From the NCBI RefSeq assembly GCF_009557615.1, contig NZ_CP045652.1, positions 930,001 through 994,000 of the forward strand: a stretch of DNA of 64,000 nucleotides. The letters run 5' to 3'. Shown piece by piece: positions 34,405 through 42,219 of the stretch. The first letter of the stretch is position 1. Each line of letters begins with the position of its first letter. A model generated the notes under the pieces. The model was given only the letters and a program-made list of their open reading frames with translations, did not search any database and had not been told where the DNA came from. This DNA comes from Sphingobacteruim zhuxiongii. Its GTDB lineage: Bacteria; Bacteroidota; Bacteroidia; Sphingobacteriales; Sphingobacteriaceae. Position numbers and translations under genes: made by a program.

Positions 34405-35631
34405 TTATTTGTAAGACGTGTTTTTAAGGGTACTCAATTGTTTCTGTAATCTGTCAATTCTTTTAAGTCGTCTATTTTCAAGTATTTTCTTATCCTGTGG
34501 ATGCAATTGATAGGCTTCATCGTCCCTCAGGACATGGTATGCTGCAATCAAGATCTTATGTGCGATGGCTATTGTAGCCTTCTTCTGACCTCTTCGTGCA
34601 GCGATTTGATGATGCTTGACCGCAAGTAATGGATTTGCCTTGGATCTAGAGGCCACCCATGCTGCCTCCACGAGCGTCGTCTTGAGATACTTGTTTCCAC
34701 GTGTTATTTTCGAGGAGTACTTCTTTCCTGCACTCTCATTGTTGCCTGGGCAAACCCCAGCCCATGAAGAAAGGTTCTGATGTGTTGCAAATTGAGCCAT
34801 GTCCGTACCGATTTCTGAAACGATTCCCAGTGCCACCCTGGAAGATACTCCAGGGATAGATTCCAGTAGTTCCAGCTCCTTGTGCATGATCCTTGCGTAC
34901 TGTTCCATCTGAGCCTCTGATTGTGCTATTTGTAGATTGATATGATCGATGGATTGCAGTATTAGGTTCAACATGAAGCGGTGATGATCCGTGATCTTGC
35001 CAGTAAGTGCCTTAAGTAGCTCTGCGTGTTTCTTGACCAGCGAACCCTTGGCCATGCTTGCCAATAGCAAAGGATCGAGTTGACCTTTGGCCATGGCCCG
35101 GACCATTTCCATGGCGCTTACCCCAAATACGTCGCTGACTACGCTCCTCAGTTTGATGTTGGCGGATTCAAGGATGTTCTGTAACCGGTTCTTTTCTGCG
35201 GTCCGCATAGCGATAAGCTTACGTCTATGTCGGAAAAGTTCCCTGAGCTCCCGGATATGTTGTGGTGGGATGAAGCTCCCCTTCAGTAAACCGGAAAGAA
35301 GCAGTTTAGTGATCCATTCGCTATCCTTCTTGTCGGTCTTCTGTCCCGGAACATTTTTGATATGCCGGGCATTGACCAGTAGGATGTGAAAATAGTCTTC
35401 CAGAACCGCGTAAACCGGTCGCCAGTAAACCCCAGTGCTCTCCATGGCAACCTGTGTAATGGAATGGGCCTGGAGCCATTCCACTAAATTGTACAAGTCA
35501 TCCGTAAAAGTTAAGAAGGTTTTTGTCTCTGTATCAAAATCACTACCTTTAATGGTAGCAACTACTGTGTCTTTGTGGACATCCAGTCCACAACCACGGT
35601 CAAGAATAAAGGGTAATCCGCTGACAGCCAT
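34405..35631 (-). CDS. IS110-family transposase (DEDD recombinase)
   Basis: IS110 recombinases excise and insert their element using a RuvC-like DEDD domain plus a C-terminal Tnp domain with an active-site Ser, guided in studied cases by an element-encoded bridge RNA. The acidic residues are visible: Asp17 (Gly-Leu-Asp-Val-His-Lys), Glu64 (Met-Glu-Ser-Thr-Gly-Val-Tyr), Asp100 and Asp103 (Lys-Thr-Asp-Lys-Lys-Asp). The Transposase_20 domain has Pro-Gly-Val-Ser-Ser-Arg-Val-Ala and Pro-Gly-Asn-Asn-Glu-Ser-Ala-Gly-Lys, whose Ser300 may be the catalytic serine. At 408 aa it is complete. Its codon use is visibly GC-richer than the neighbours, suggesting recent arrival. Confidence 0.93.
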   Translation of the reverse strand: MAVSGLPFILDRGCGLDVHKDTVVATIKGSDFDTETKTFLTFTDDLYNLVEWLQAHSITQVAMESTGVYWRPVYAVLEDYFHILLVNARHIKNVPGQKTDKKDSEWITKLLLSGLLKGSFIPPQHIRELRELFRHRRKLIAMRTAEKNRLQNILESANIKLRSVVSDVFGVSAMEMVRAMAKGQLDPLLLASMAKGSLVKKHAELLKALTGKITDHHRFMLNLILQSIDHINLQIAQSEAQMEQYARIMHKELELLESIPGVSSRVALGIVSEIGTDMAQFATHQNLSSWAGVCPGNNESAGKKYSSKITRGNKYLKTTLVEAAWVASRSKANPLLAVKHHQIAARRGQKKATIAIAHKILIAAYHVLRDDEAYQLHPQDKKILENRRLKRIDRLQKQLSTLKNTSYK

Positions 35632-36002
35632 AGGTCTTATATTTATTGGTACTAAGATACCGTTTTGGCTAAATGCCTATTGGGACTATGAGCCCGTGAC
35701 TTTCATGGCTGTTGGTGATACCCGATGTATCATGAACGTTTTGTTTTCAATTGATTGGTAAGTTTCTTCGAAACAATTCCTAATGTATGCATATTATACT
35801 CGTCGTTTTCTGACTCGTCTAGAATTCAACTCATCGGTTGATGGGATCCGAAAATAATATTTTGAATGAAATCATAAAACTTAGGTCTACAGACATAGTT
35901 CGAAAAGTAAATCTTTTGTAACTTCGTTTCTTTCAAAAAAAGGGAAGTGACCACACTAACCAAACCAACAAAATAAAGATATATTAAGCGCATAATTATT
36001 AA
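35632..36002. other. Non-coding region upstream of the IS110 transposase
   Basis: This 371-bp stretch has a hairpin-rich segment next to the transposase (35645-35740) and then plain AT-rich DNA up to the DUF3667 gene. The left end of the IS110 element must lie within it; I cannot place it to the base. Confidence 0.5.
35645..35740 (-). ncRNA. Candidate IS110 bridge RNA
   Basis: Read on the minus strand, directly upstream of the transposase, the DNA forms a series of hairpins: GATAC/GTATC (35727-35731 with 35717-35721) enclosed by TTCAT/ATGAA (35732-35736 with 35702-35706) leaving a 10-nt one-sided loop, then short stems at 35682-35695 and 35667-35677, then GGTA/TACC (35658-35661 with 35648-35651). 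The place (left end, 5' of the recombinase gene) and the stem-with-internal-loop form fit IS110-group bridge RNAs. Guide complementarity to target and donor was not verified. Confidence 0.4.
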
Positions 36003-36728
36003 ATGAACTGTAGAAACTGTAATTCTGAAATTACTTCCAAGTATTGTCCAGATTGTGGACAGCCAACTAGCTTAAAAAGAATCGACTCACATTATATCAT
36101 TCACGAAATTGAACATGTTCTTCACTTCGAACGTGGAATCTTATATACGATACGTGAGCTTATCACTAATCCTGGTCAAAATATTAAAAATTACCTTTCT
36201 GAAAATCGAAGTAGATTGGTGAAGCCTATTATTTTTATAATCATAACTTCCTTGATTTATACCGTTTTAAATCACTTTTTTCATATCGAAGACGGGTATG
36301 TAAAATATCATGAAGGTGAAGGGAAAGCACCTGGTGCTGTAAGTGCAATAGTCGCTTGGGTTCAAAACCACTACGGATATGCAAACATTATGATGGGTGT
36401 AGCGATAGCATTATGGTTAAAATTATTTTTCAGAAAACATCAGTACAATTTCTATGAGATTTTGATTATGCTTTGTTTCGTAATGGGTATGGGCATGTTG
36501 ATATTTTCGGTATTCGTTATCTTTCAAGGATTGACTCACTTAGAGGTAATGCCTATTGCATCGGTTGCAGGATTGCTATACTGTGTTTGGGCAATCGGGC
36601 AATTCTATGAAAAGCGGAAAGCTGTGAGCTATATAAAGGCATTTTTCGCATATGCTATAGGCATGTTAACTTTTTGGATGATCCCTGTTCTTATTGGGAC
36701 TTTAATAGACTTAATGGGGCGGCATTAA
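36003..36728 (+). CDS. DUF3667 zinc-ribbon membrane protein
   Basis: An N-terminal zinc ribbon (Cys3, Cys6, Cys15, Cys18) is followed by the DUF3667 core around Phe-Glu-Arg-Gly-Ile-Leu-Tyr-Thr (residues 42-49) and Pro-Gly-Gln-Asn-Ile-Lys-Asn-Tyr-Leu, then five membrane helices (about 71-91, 126-143, 150-174, 182-200, 214-236). The family is common in Bacteroidota and has no established function. The 241-aa length is normal. The gene is alone, 370 bp from the IS110 transposase. Confidence 0.82.
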   Translation: MNCRNCNSEITSKYCPDCGQPTSLKRIDSHYIIHEIEHVLHFERGILYTIRELITNPGQNIKNYLSENRSRLVKPIIFIIITSLIYTVLNHFFHIEDGYVKYHEGEGKAPGAVSAIVAWVQNHYGYANIMMGVAIALWLKLFFRKHQYNFYEILIMLCFVMGMGMLIFSVFVIFQGLTHLEVMPIASVAGLLYCVWAIGQFYEKRKAVSYIKAFFAYAIGMLTFWMIPVLIGTLIDLMGRH

Positions 36729-36934
36729 TAAAAGCTAACGTAGATAGAAATTCAGCATTATTGAACGCTAATGAAGGGATTTCTGCTAGCAGGATTACTA
36801 AATAGATGTATCATTCATGAAACTTTTGAGTTTCTAATACAATTTAGGCCCGTTATTGTTGAGCGCTTGTTGCTATTAAGATTTTTTTGCGCTTGCAATA
36901 ATGCAATCGATTAAAGAAATGATATTTTTAATGT

Positions 36935-37342
36935 ATGGGAATATACCTTTCAGATAGGAGAGACATAAAGATCGAGGCAATTATTGAATTGTATCGAGCC
37001 AATGAGTGGAGTTCAGCGAATAAGCCGGAAGAGCTGTATAAAGCATTGATGAATTCACATTCCTTAATTTCCGCATGGGATGCTGATCAACTAGTTGGGT
37101 TAGGGAATGCAATTTCCGACGGCTATTTGGTTGTTTATTATCCTCATTTGTTAGTGCATCCGTTATCTCAAGGCAAGGGTGTAGGACGCCTGATAATGGA
37201 TAAGATGAATGAAATCTACGGAGGTTTCCATATGCAAATGCTTACTGCAGATGGTAAGTCTATTGAGTTTTATGAAAAAGTAGGTTTCGAGAAAGCAGGG
37301 GAGACGCAGTCGATGTGGATTTATGGAGGCTCAGAACATTAA
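36935..37342 (+). CDS. GNAT-family N-acetyltransferase
   Basis: This cytoplasmic enzyme of 135 aa transfers an acetyl group from acetyl-CoA to an amine. The acetyl-CoA loop is seen as Gln-Gly-Lys-Gly-Val-Gly-Arg-Leu (residues 87-94) after the strand Leu-Leu-Val-His-Pro; the C-terminal Tyr-Glu-Lys-Val-Gly-Phe is the usual GNAT motif B. Its substrate is unknown. It is followed 12 bp later by a transglutaminase-like gene, so the two are probably co-transcribed. Confidence 0.9.
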   Translation: MGIYLSDRRDIKIEAIIELYRANEWSSANKPEELYKALMNSHSLISAWDADQLVGLGNAISDGYLVVYYPHLLVHPLSQGKGVGRLIMDKMNEIYGGFHMQMLTADGKSIEFYEKVGFEKAGETQSMWIYGGSEH

Positions 37343-37354
37343 TAAATAGGTGTC

Positions 37355-37924
37355 ATGGATATCCCTAATTTCGTTATACAAGATAAAGGCGCTATTTCTC
37401 GTGAATTTCTAAAACGGGAGCTATTCACATTTGTTGAGGCCTGTTCTTTTATCCAGAACATGGCTTATGGCAGGAATACGGATAAAAATGATTTACTGAC
37501 TTTGTTTGTAGAGAATAAAGGTACCTGTAGTACAAAGCATGGTTTGTTGAAGCAATTGGCCTTTGAAAATGGGGATGCAAATGTAAAGCTGTTTCTCGGG
37601 ATTTTTAAAATGGGGCCTTTAAACACATCAAAAGTAAGCGAGACATTAGCAAAACATAATTTGGACTATATACCAGAGGCGCATACTTATTTAAAGTATA
37701 ATAATTGTTATTTTGATTTTACACGGAAGGGATCTTCTCCAGATGACTTCACAAGTGATTTACTAATGGAGGTTGAAATTCAACCATACGAGATTAGTGA
37801 GAAGAAGATTGAAATACATAGAGCCTATTTGAATCAATGGTTGAATGACAATAAAGGTATATTGTACTCCCTTGAAGAAATCTGGGCCATCCGAGAACAA
37901 TGTATTCGGGATCTAGCAGAGTAA
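37355..37924 (+). CDS. Transglutaminase/cysteine-protease-like protein, uncharacterised
   Basis: I do not recognise a named family. The 189-aa sequence shows Cys58 in Gly-Thr-Cys-Ser-Thr-Lys-His, His110 in Glu-Ala-His-Thr-Tyr and Asp121 in Tyr-Phe-Asp-Phe-Thr. This Cys-His-Asp order and spacing is that of the transglutaminase-like fold (papain-like peptidases, transglutaminases and N-acetyltransferase-type relatives), and Gly-Thr-Cys precedes a helix as expected. No signal peptide or membrane segment is seen, so it is cytoplasmic. It lies 12 bp behind a GNAT gene. Catalysis is inferred from the triad only. Confidence 0.6.
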   Translation: MDIPNFVIQDKGAISREFLKRELFTFVEACSFIQNMAYGRNTDKNDLLTLFVENKGTCSTKHGLLKQLAFENGDANVKLFLGIFKMGPLNTSKVSETLAKHNLDYIPEAHTYLKYNNCYFDFTRKGSSPDDFTSDLLMEVEIQPYEISEKKIEIHRAYLNQWLNDNKGILYSLEEIWAIREQCIRDLAE

Positions 37925-38073
37925 GAATAGACTTCACTTAGCTAGGCTATATAAAACAATATTTTATTTGTTCCCTAATATTAATAAATGAATTGGGCTT
38001 GGACTCATACAAATGGTCTCCAAAACCCAATATCATTTTATTCTTCCGAAAGCAATATGGATATTATTGTTTT

Positions 38074-39480
38074 TTAGCGTTTACTAGCCGTTAATGGGAA
38101 GAGCTCGCTCTCTACGTGCTGTTGCTCCAATAATTTTATCAATTTATTACTGATTTTCTTGTTTTTTATTGGTGTTTTTTCTTGAGGATCTCTTTCTAAA
38201 TCATAAAGTTCATAGTAGCTGTTCGCAGGATCTTTCACTTTAAATTTGATTAGCTTATAGTTTTTATAACGAACAGCTTGACGGCCTCCGTCCTCATGGA
38301 ATTCCCAATACAATTGATGATGCTGTTTTTGATTGCCTTGACTAAGTAGTGTAGGCAATATAGAAATGCCATCAGTCTTTTCTACGTTATTGTCCGATAC
38401 TATTTCTTGAATAGTCGGTAGGATATCCCAAAAAGCAGAGATGTGCGCAGTGGTAACATTTTGAGCTACTCTCTCGCTCCATTTCACAATAAGTGGTGTA
38501 CGAATACCCCCTTCATATAAGTCGCGTTTAAAACCCTTTAATCCCGCTGTACTGTTGAAAAATTCTGGATCAGCACCACCTTCGCGATGAGCGCCATTAT
38601 CGCTGCTGAAAATGATAATTGTATTTTCACTTAAGCCTAATGAATCAAGCCTATCAATAATCTCACCGACATAGTGATCCATTCGACTTACCATAGCAGC
38701 GTAGGTAGCCCTTGGTTTGGCCACTGAGGCATATCCTGGAATCGTCGCATTTGGACCGTAATCGTTGCCTTTATGGGGAGTTTCATCGAAAGCATTTTCA
38801 TATTTTTTATAAAACTCGTCGTTGGGGCCTGTTAATTCGGCATGTGGTAATACGGTTGGAACAAATAAGAAGAAAGGTTGATCTTTGTTGTTGTCAATAA
38901 ATGCTAAGGTTTGTTTCTGTATTAATTCTGGAGCATAGGTAACCATCTTTGTTAGGTCATTCCCATTTAGATCAATACGTTGATCATTATGCCATAGATG
39001 TGTAGGGAAATAACGATGTGATTGACGCTGACAATTATATCCGAAAAACTCGTTAAAGCCTTTTCGATTCGGGTCACCAGAAGTACCAACCATTCCTAGT
39101 CCCCATTTGCCGAATGCACCAGTTTTGTAACCGTGCTCTTGTAAAATCATGGCAAAAGTCCGTATAGAATCCGCTAAAGGTTCTTGTCCCTCAGGTTCAA
39201 TTTCTTTGTTGCCGCGTACATAAGTGTGTCCCGTATGTTGGCCTGTCATGAGTGAGGAGCGCGATGGTGCGCAAACTGATGTTCCGGCATAGAAATTTGA
39301 AAACTTCATGCCTGTGGCAGCTAGCTTGTCTAAATTAGGGGTACTTATTATTTTTTGACCATAAGGACCAATGTCACCAATACCTAAATCATCCGCAAGG
39401 ATGAGCACGATATTAGGTTTTTCTTGTGCCTGAAGTTGAATAGCGGCAAATAGTAATGAACTTAGAAGGAGCTTTCTCAT
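38074..39480 (-). CDS. Exported arylsulfatase-type sulfatase (operon 1)
   Basis: This type I sulfatase hydrolyses sulfate esters. A signal peptide (residues 1-18) is followed by the metal-binding Ala-Asp-Asp at 29-31 and the maturation motif Cys70-Ala-Pro-Ser-Arg, whose Cys becomes formylglycine. Lys and His of the active site are in Gly-Lys-Trp-Gly (about 125) and Pro-His-Ala-Glu; Asp-Asn-Gly-Ala-His near residue 295 completes the calcium site. The 468-aa length is normal. It is the last gene of the FecR/SusCD operon, 135 bp after the EEP gene. Substrate is unknown. Confidence 0.92.
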   Translation of the reverse strand: MRKLLLSSLLFAAIQLQAQEKPNIVLILADDLGIGDIGPYGQKIISTPNLDKLAATGMKFSNFYAGTSVCAPSRSSLMTGQHTGHTYVRGNKEIEPEGQEPLADSIRTFAMILQEHGYKTGAFGKWGLGMVGTSGDPNRKGFNEFFGYNCQRQSHRYFPTHLWHNDQRIDLNGNDLTKMVTYAPELIQKQTLAFIDNNKDQPFFLFVPTVLPHAELTGPNDEFYKKYENAFDETPHKGNDYGPNATIPGYASVAKPRATYAAMVSRMDHYVGEIIDRLDSLGLSENTIIIFSSDNGAHREGGADPEFFNSTAGLKGFKRDLYEGGIRTPLIVKWSERVAQNVTTAHISAFWDILPTIQEIVSDNNVEKTDGISILPTLLSQGNQKQHHQLYWEFHEDGGRQAVRYKNYKLIKFKVKDPANSYYELYDLERDPQEKTPIKNKKISNKLIKLLEQQHVESELFPLTASKR

Positions 39481-39615
39481 GATAGTTTTTTAAGTATTCA
39501 GGATTTAATGTTGATGTACCACTTGTGTCGGCAATTTTAATGAATCATTTTACAAGTTAAAAGGAATTCTCATTTTTTTGAATTCCTTTGTTTCCAAAAA
39601 TGCTTTTTAGAACCC

Positions 39616-40659
39616 TTACTTCCAAACGAATGTCGCTAATAGTCCTTTATGATCGGTCGGCCAGCGATCTTTAGGGAGAAGGAAGTTATCGTTACTATCT
39701 TTCTCTTGTTTTATTCCATAGCAAATGGTTTCAACAGGACCTACGATTTGAATGTTTTTTAAGTTAACCTTATTGTTTGATTTATAGTAGATATAATCGA
39801 TACGATCGCGATCATCAGCTTCAGGAGCCCACGCAAGCTTGGATAACTCCGCATCTTTATTGAACGACGCAAATGTGAAGCCGGGATGAGTTACCGGATT
39901 CGGATATATTTTTCGGAATGAATCCGTAAATTTTGCCTCTGCTAAAAGTATAGAACAATCCCATGGGATAACAGTTCCGGAATGATCATATAGATTCTTT
40001 GTTTCATCAATCCAATCCAAATGAGATGGTTCATTGAAGTCTCCAGCGATCATAATCGTTTGGTTCTTACTTTCCTTTTTAATGTCGTTTATAATATCCA
40101 CGATTGCTTCGTCCCGCTTACTCTTTTTGTTGGCAGTAACAATCGCTGCAACATCAGTTATTTTTTGATTTAATTTTTTCCAAGTCACACCGTCGTATCC
40201 TCTAGGCAAGTAACATGCATAATTCGTATAGTCAAGGTGGACTGAATAAAATAGAAATTGCTTATTATTAACTTTGATTCGAGATTTCAAAACAGAGGCA
40301 ATCTGTTTATCCTTGTGATATAAAGGTTGTTGATCTTCGATTGGATATTTGGAAAGAAAGGCAACATCTAATTTTGGATGACTCGATTCCCCGTAGTAAT
40401 TTACGCCACGATCTTTTAATGAGGAAATTAATCGCTGTACGAAATCAACGCCTTTATAATTTCGAACTTCACTTAGCATAACGACGTCCGCGTCTTTGTC
40501 GAGAATTTCCTCAACAATTGCTTCATATCCTTTTTCAATCATCGTTCCCTCTTGCCATATATTGAGTTGAAATACGCGGAGTTGCTTCTGATTCCCGAGG
40601 GCAATCATACTGACCATAGTCAGTATGATTGTAAAAAATAATTTAATAAGATCTCTCAT
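39616..40659 (-). CDS. Exported endonuclease/exonuclease/phosphatase-family hydrolase
   Basis: The EEP fold includes nucleases, sphingomyelinases and inositol phosphatases, which cleave phosphate esters with a divalent metal. An N-terminal signal (residues 1-22) precedes Leu-Asn-Ile-Trp, Ser-Glu-Val-Arg (metal Glu), His-Leu-Asp-Tyr, Ala-Gly-Asp-Phe-Asn-Glu-Pro-Ser, Asp-Arg-Ile-Asp-Tyr-Ile-Tyr, and the terminal Thr-Asp-His-Lys-Gly (catalytic Asp-His). All core motifs are intact. It lies 12 bp after the SusD-like gene, so it is part of the uptake operon and likely processes the same substrate. Whether it cuts phosphodiesters, phosphomonoesters or something else is open. Confidence 0.85.
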   Translation of the reverse strand: MRDLIKLFFTIILTMVSMIALGNQKQLRVFQLNIWQEGTMIEKGYEAIVEEILDKDADVVMLSEVRNYKGVDFVQRLISSLKDRGVNYYGESSHPKLDVAFLSKYPIEDQQPLYHKDKQIASVLKSRIKVNNKQFLFYSVHLDYTNYACYLPRGYDGVTWKKLNQKITDVAAIVTANKKSKRDEAIVDIINDIKKESKNQTIMIAGDFNEPSHLDWIDETKNLYDHSGTVIPWDCSILLAEAKFTDSFRKIYPNPVTHPGFTFASFNKDAELSKLAWAPEADDRDRIDYIYYKSNNKVNLKNIQIVGPVETICYGIKQEKDSNDNFLLPKDRWPTDHKGLLATFVWK

Positions 40660-40671
40660 GTGCAGTTCTTG

Positions 40672-42210
40672 TTATTTCTGTAATATCCACATTAATTTGT
40701 TAACATCATCCACGCCATTCCATTGTCGCTGTACAGCCTCAGTAATATTTTCTGAGTTATTGTCGTATTCACCCAAAGGGTATTTCCAACGCATAGGCAT
40801 TTTCGTATTATCGCTATTCTGATTGGTAAGAGGGTTGATAGGAAACTTTGGATAGCCTGTACGACGATAGTCATAGTAGGTTTCCCATTCTCTGTTCATA
40901 AATGACGCAAGGTATTTTTGAACCATAATTTTTTCTAAATCACCTTCTTTATTTCCATTTAGCTGATTTGTAGGACTTGCAATAACGGAGTTGATATTGT
41001 CATCCGTAATTTTTCTATTGTAGTGATATGCAGGATTATCAGGAGTTCGGCTAGCAATAAAGGACATGCTTGCCTTGATGCCTTCTTTGTAATAATCTGA
41101 AGCACTACCAGAGATCCATCCTCGTAGTACCGCTTCGGCAAGAATAAACTGCTGCTCAGCATAGCCGATTTTAACAACAGGCTCACCGCTTGGGTTCTGC
41201 GTATATCGATCATTTATTCCTGAAAATTCTCCGTTCCCCCAGGCAGCTAAGATTACATCGAATTTCGCAGAAGGATCGACGCCAATAAAGGAATCAAAGC
41301 TATTACTTGGTAGGTTTTGTTTAATTTTAGAAGCAGCTGGTCGTCCGTAATAGAATAATCGGTAATCGCCCGTTTCTTTTAATTTATTGACTAATAAATC
41401 GCTGAGCATGGCATAAGGATTATGATTTAGTCTTGTTTTGTATATAGGATAAAATTCCTTTGCGTTCTCTGAATAAACGCGCTGAAGATTATCCGTATTT
41501 GAGGTCATTAAATCAGCGGTTATGTACTGCTTAAATTTTTCTTTCACTTTCAAGTCGGAGTCCTCGCTTTTGTTTGAAAGTTGAATTAATACCTTCAACT
41601 GAAAAGCCCGAACGATCTTACGCCATTTATTCGAGTCGCCTTTAAAGAGCGGATCCCCCTCTAGGTTTATTCCTTTATTAAAGGCATCGTAAGATTTCTC
41701 TAAATCATCGAGAACTTGTATCATTACCTGTTTCTGACTGTCGTATTTCGGTTTAAGAATATTTGATTCACCTTGAAATGCCTCAGAATAAGGAATATCT
41801 CCCAAGCTCATGGATAAGTAAAACATATTATAGGCCTTATTAAATAGATATAAGCCCTCATAAGCTGGTCTATTTGTTTCACTGGTCATGGATAGCATTT
41901 TATTGCCATTAATCACACTAGAGTAACCTGTAAAACCTGTTCTATCGAAAGCGTTGTATTGATTTCCATCAGAGTTCTCTGCCCATGCAAGATACTTCGA
42001 TACGAGGAAGCTCGCGTAGAAAGGTTTGCCGTTGCTGCTCGAGGTTAATCCTAAAATGATATTCGTTGCTAATAATGATCGTGATGCTTTTGTTGAGGCA
42101 TCCGGATCTGTATTAATCTCCTCAAATTTGCTACATGCAGAAATGAAAAGTGCTATGATGATCCCGAAGGAAAATATAGTATGTCGAGTTTTCGATGTTT
42201 TGATTCTCAT
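40672..42210 (-). CDS. SusD/RagB-like nutrient-binding lipoprotein (SusD-like_2)
   Basis: SusD-type lipoproteins form the lid of a SusC transporter and bind the glycan or peptide at the cell surface. The lipobox is Ile-Ser-Ala-Cys26, followed by Phe-Glu-Glu-Ile-Asn-Thr-Asp-Pro, the typical N-terminus of the SusD-like_2 (PF12771) type. Tetratricopeptide-like helices fill the rest; 512 aa is usual. It is 9 bp downstream of susC in operon 1. The subtype is different from the RagB/SusD-type partner of the second operon. Confidence 0.9.
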   Translation of the reverse strand: MRIKTSKTRHTIFSFGIIIALFISACSKFEEINTDPDASTKASRSLLATNIILGLTSSSNGKPFYASFLVSKYLAWAENSDGNQYNAFDRTGFTGYSSVINGNKMLSMTSETNRPAYEGLYLFNKAYNMFYLSMSLGDIPYSEAFQGESNILKPKYDSQKQVMIQVLDDLEKSYDAFNKGINLEGDPLFKGDSNKWRKIVRAFQLKVLIQLSNKSEDSDLKVKEKFKQYITADLMTSNTDNLQRVYSENAKEFYPIYKTRLNHNPYAMLSDLLVNKLKETGDYRLFYYGRPAASKIKQNLPSNSFDSFIGVDPSAKFDVILAAWGNGEFSGINDRYTQNPSGEPVVKIGYAEQQFILAEAVLRGWISGSASDYYKEGIKASMSFIASRTPDNPAYHYNRKITDDNINSVIASPTNQLNGNKEGDLEKIMVQKYLASFMNREWETYYDYRRTGYPKFPINPLTNQNSDNTKMPMRWKYPLGEYDNNSENITEAVQRQWNGVDDVNKLMWILQK

Positions 42211-42219
42211 GGTTTCTGA

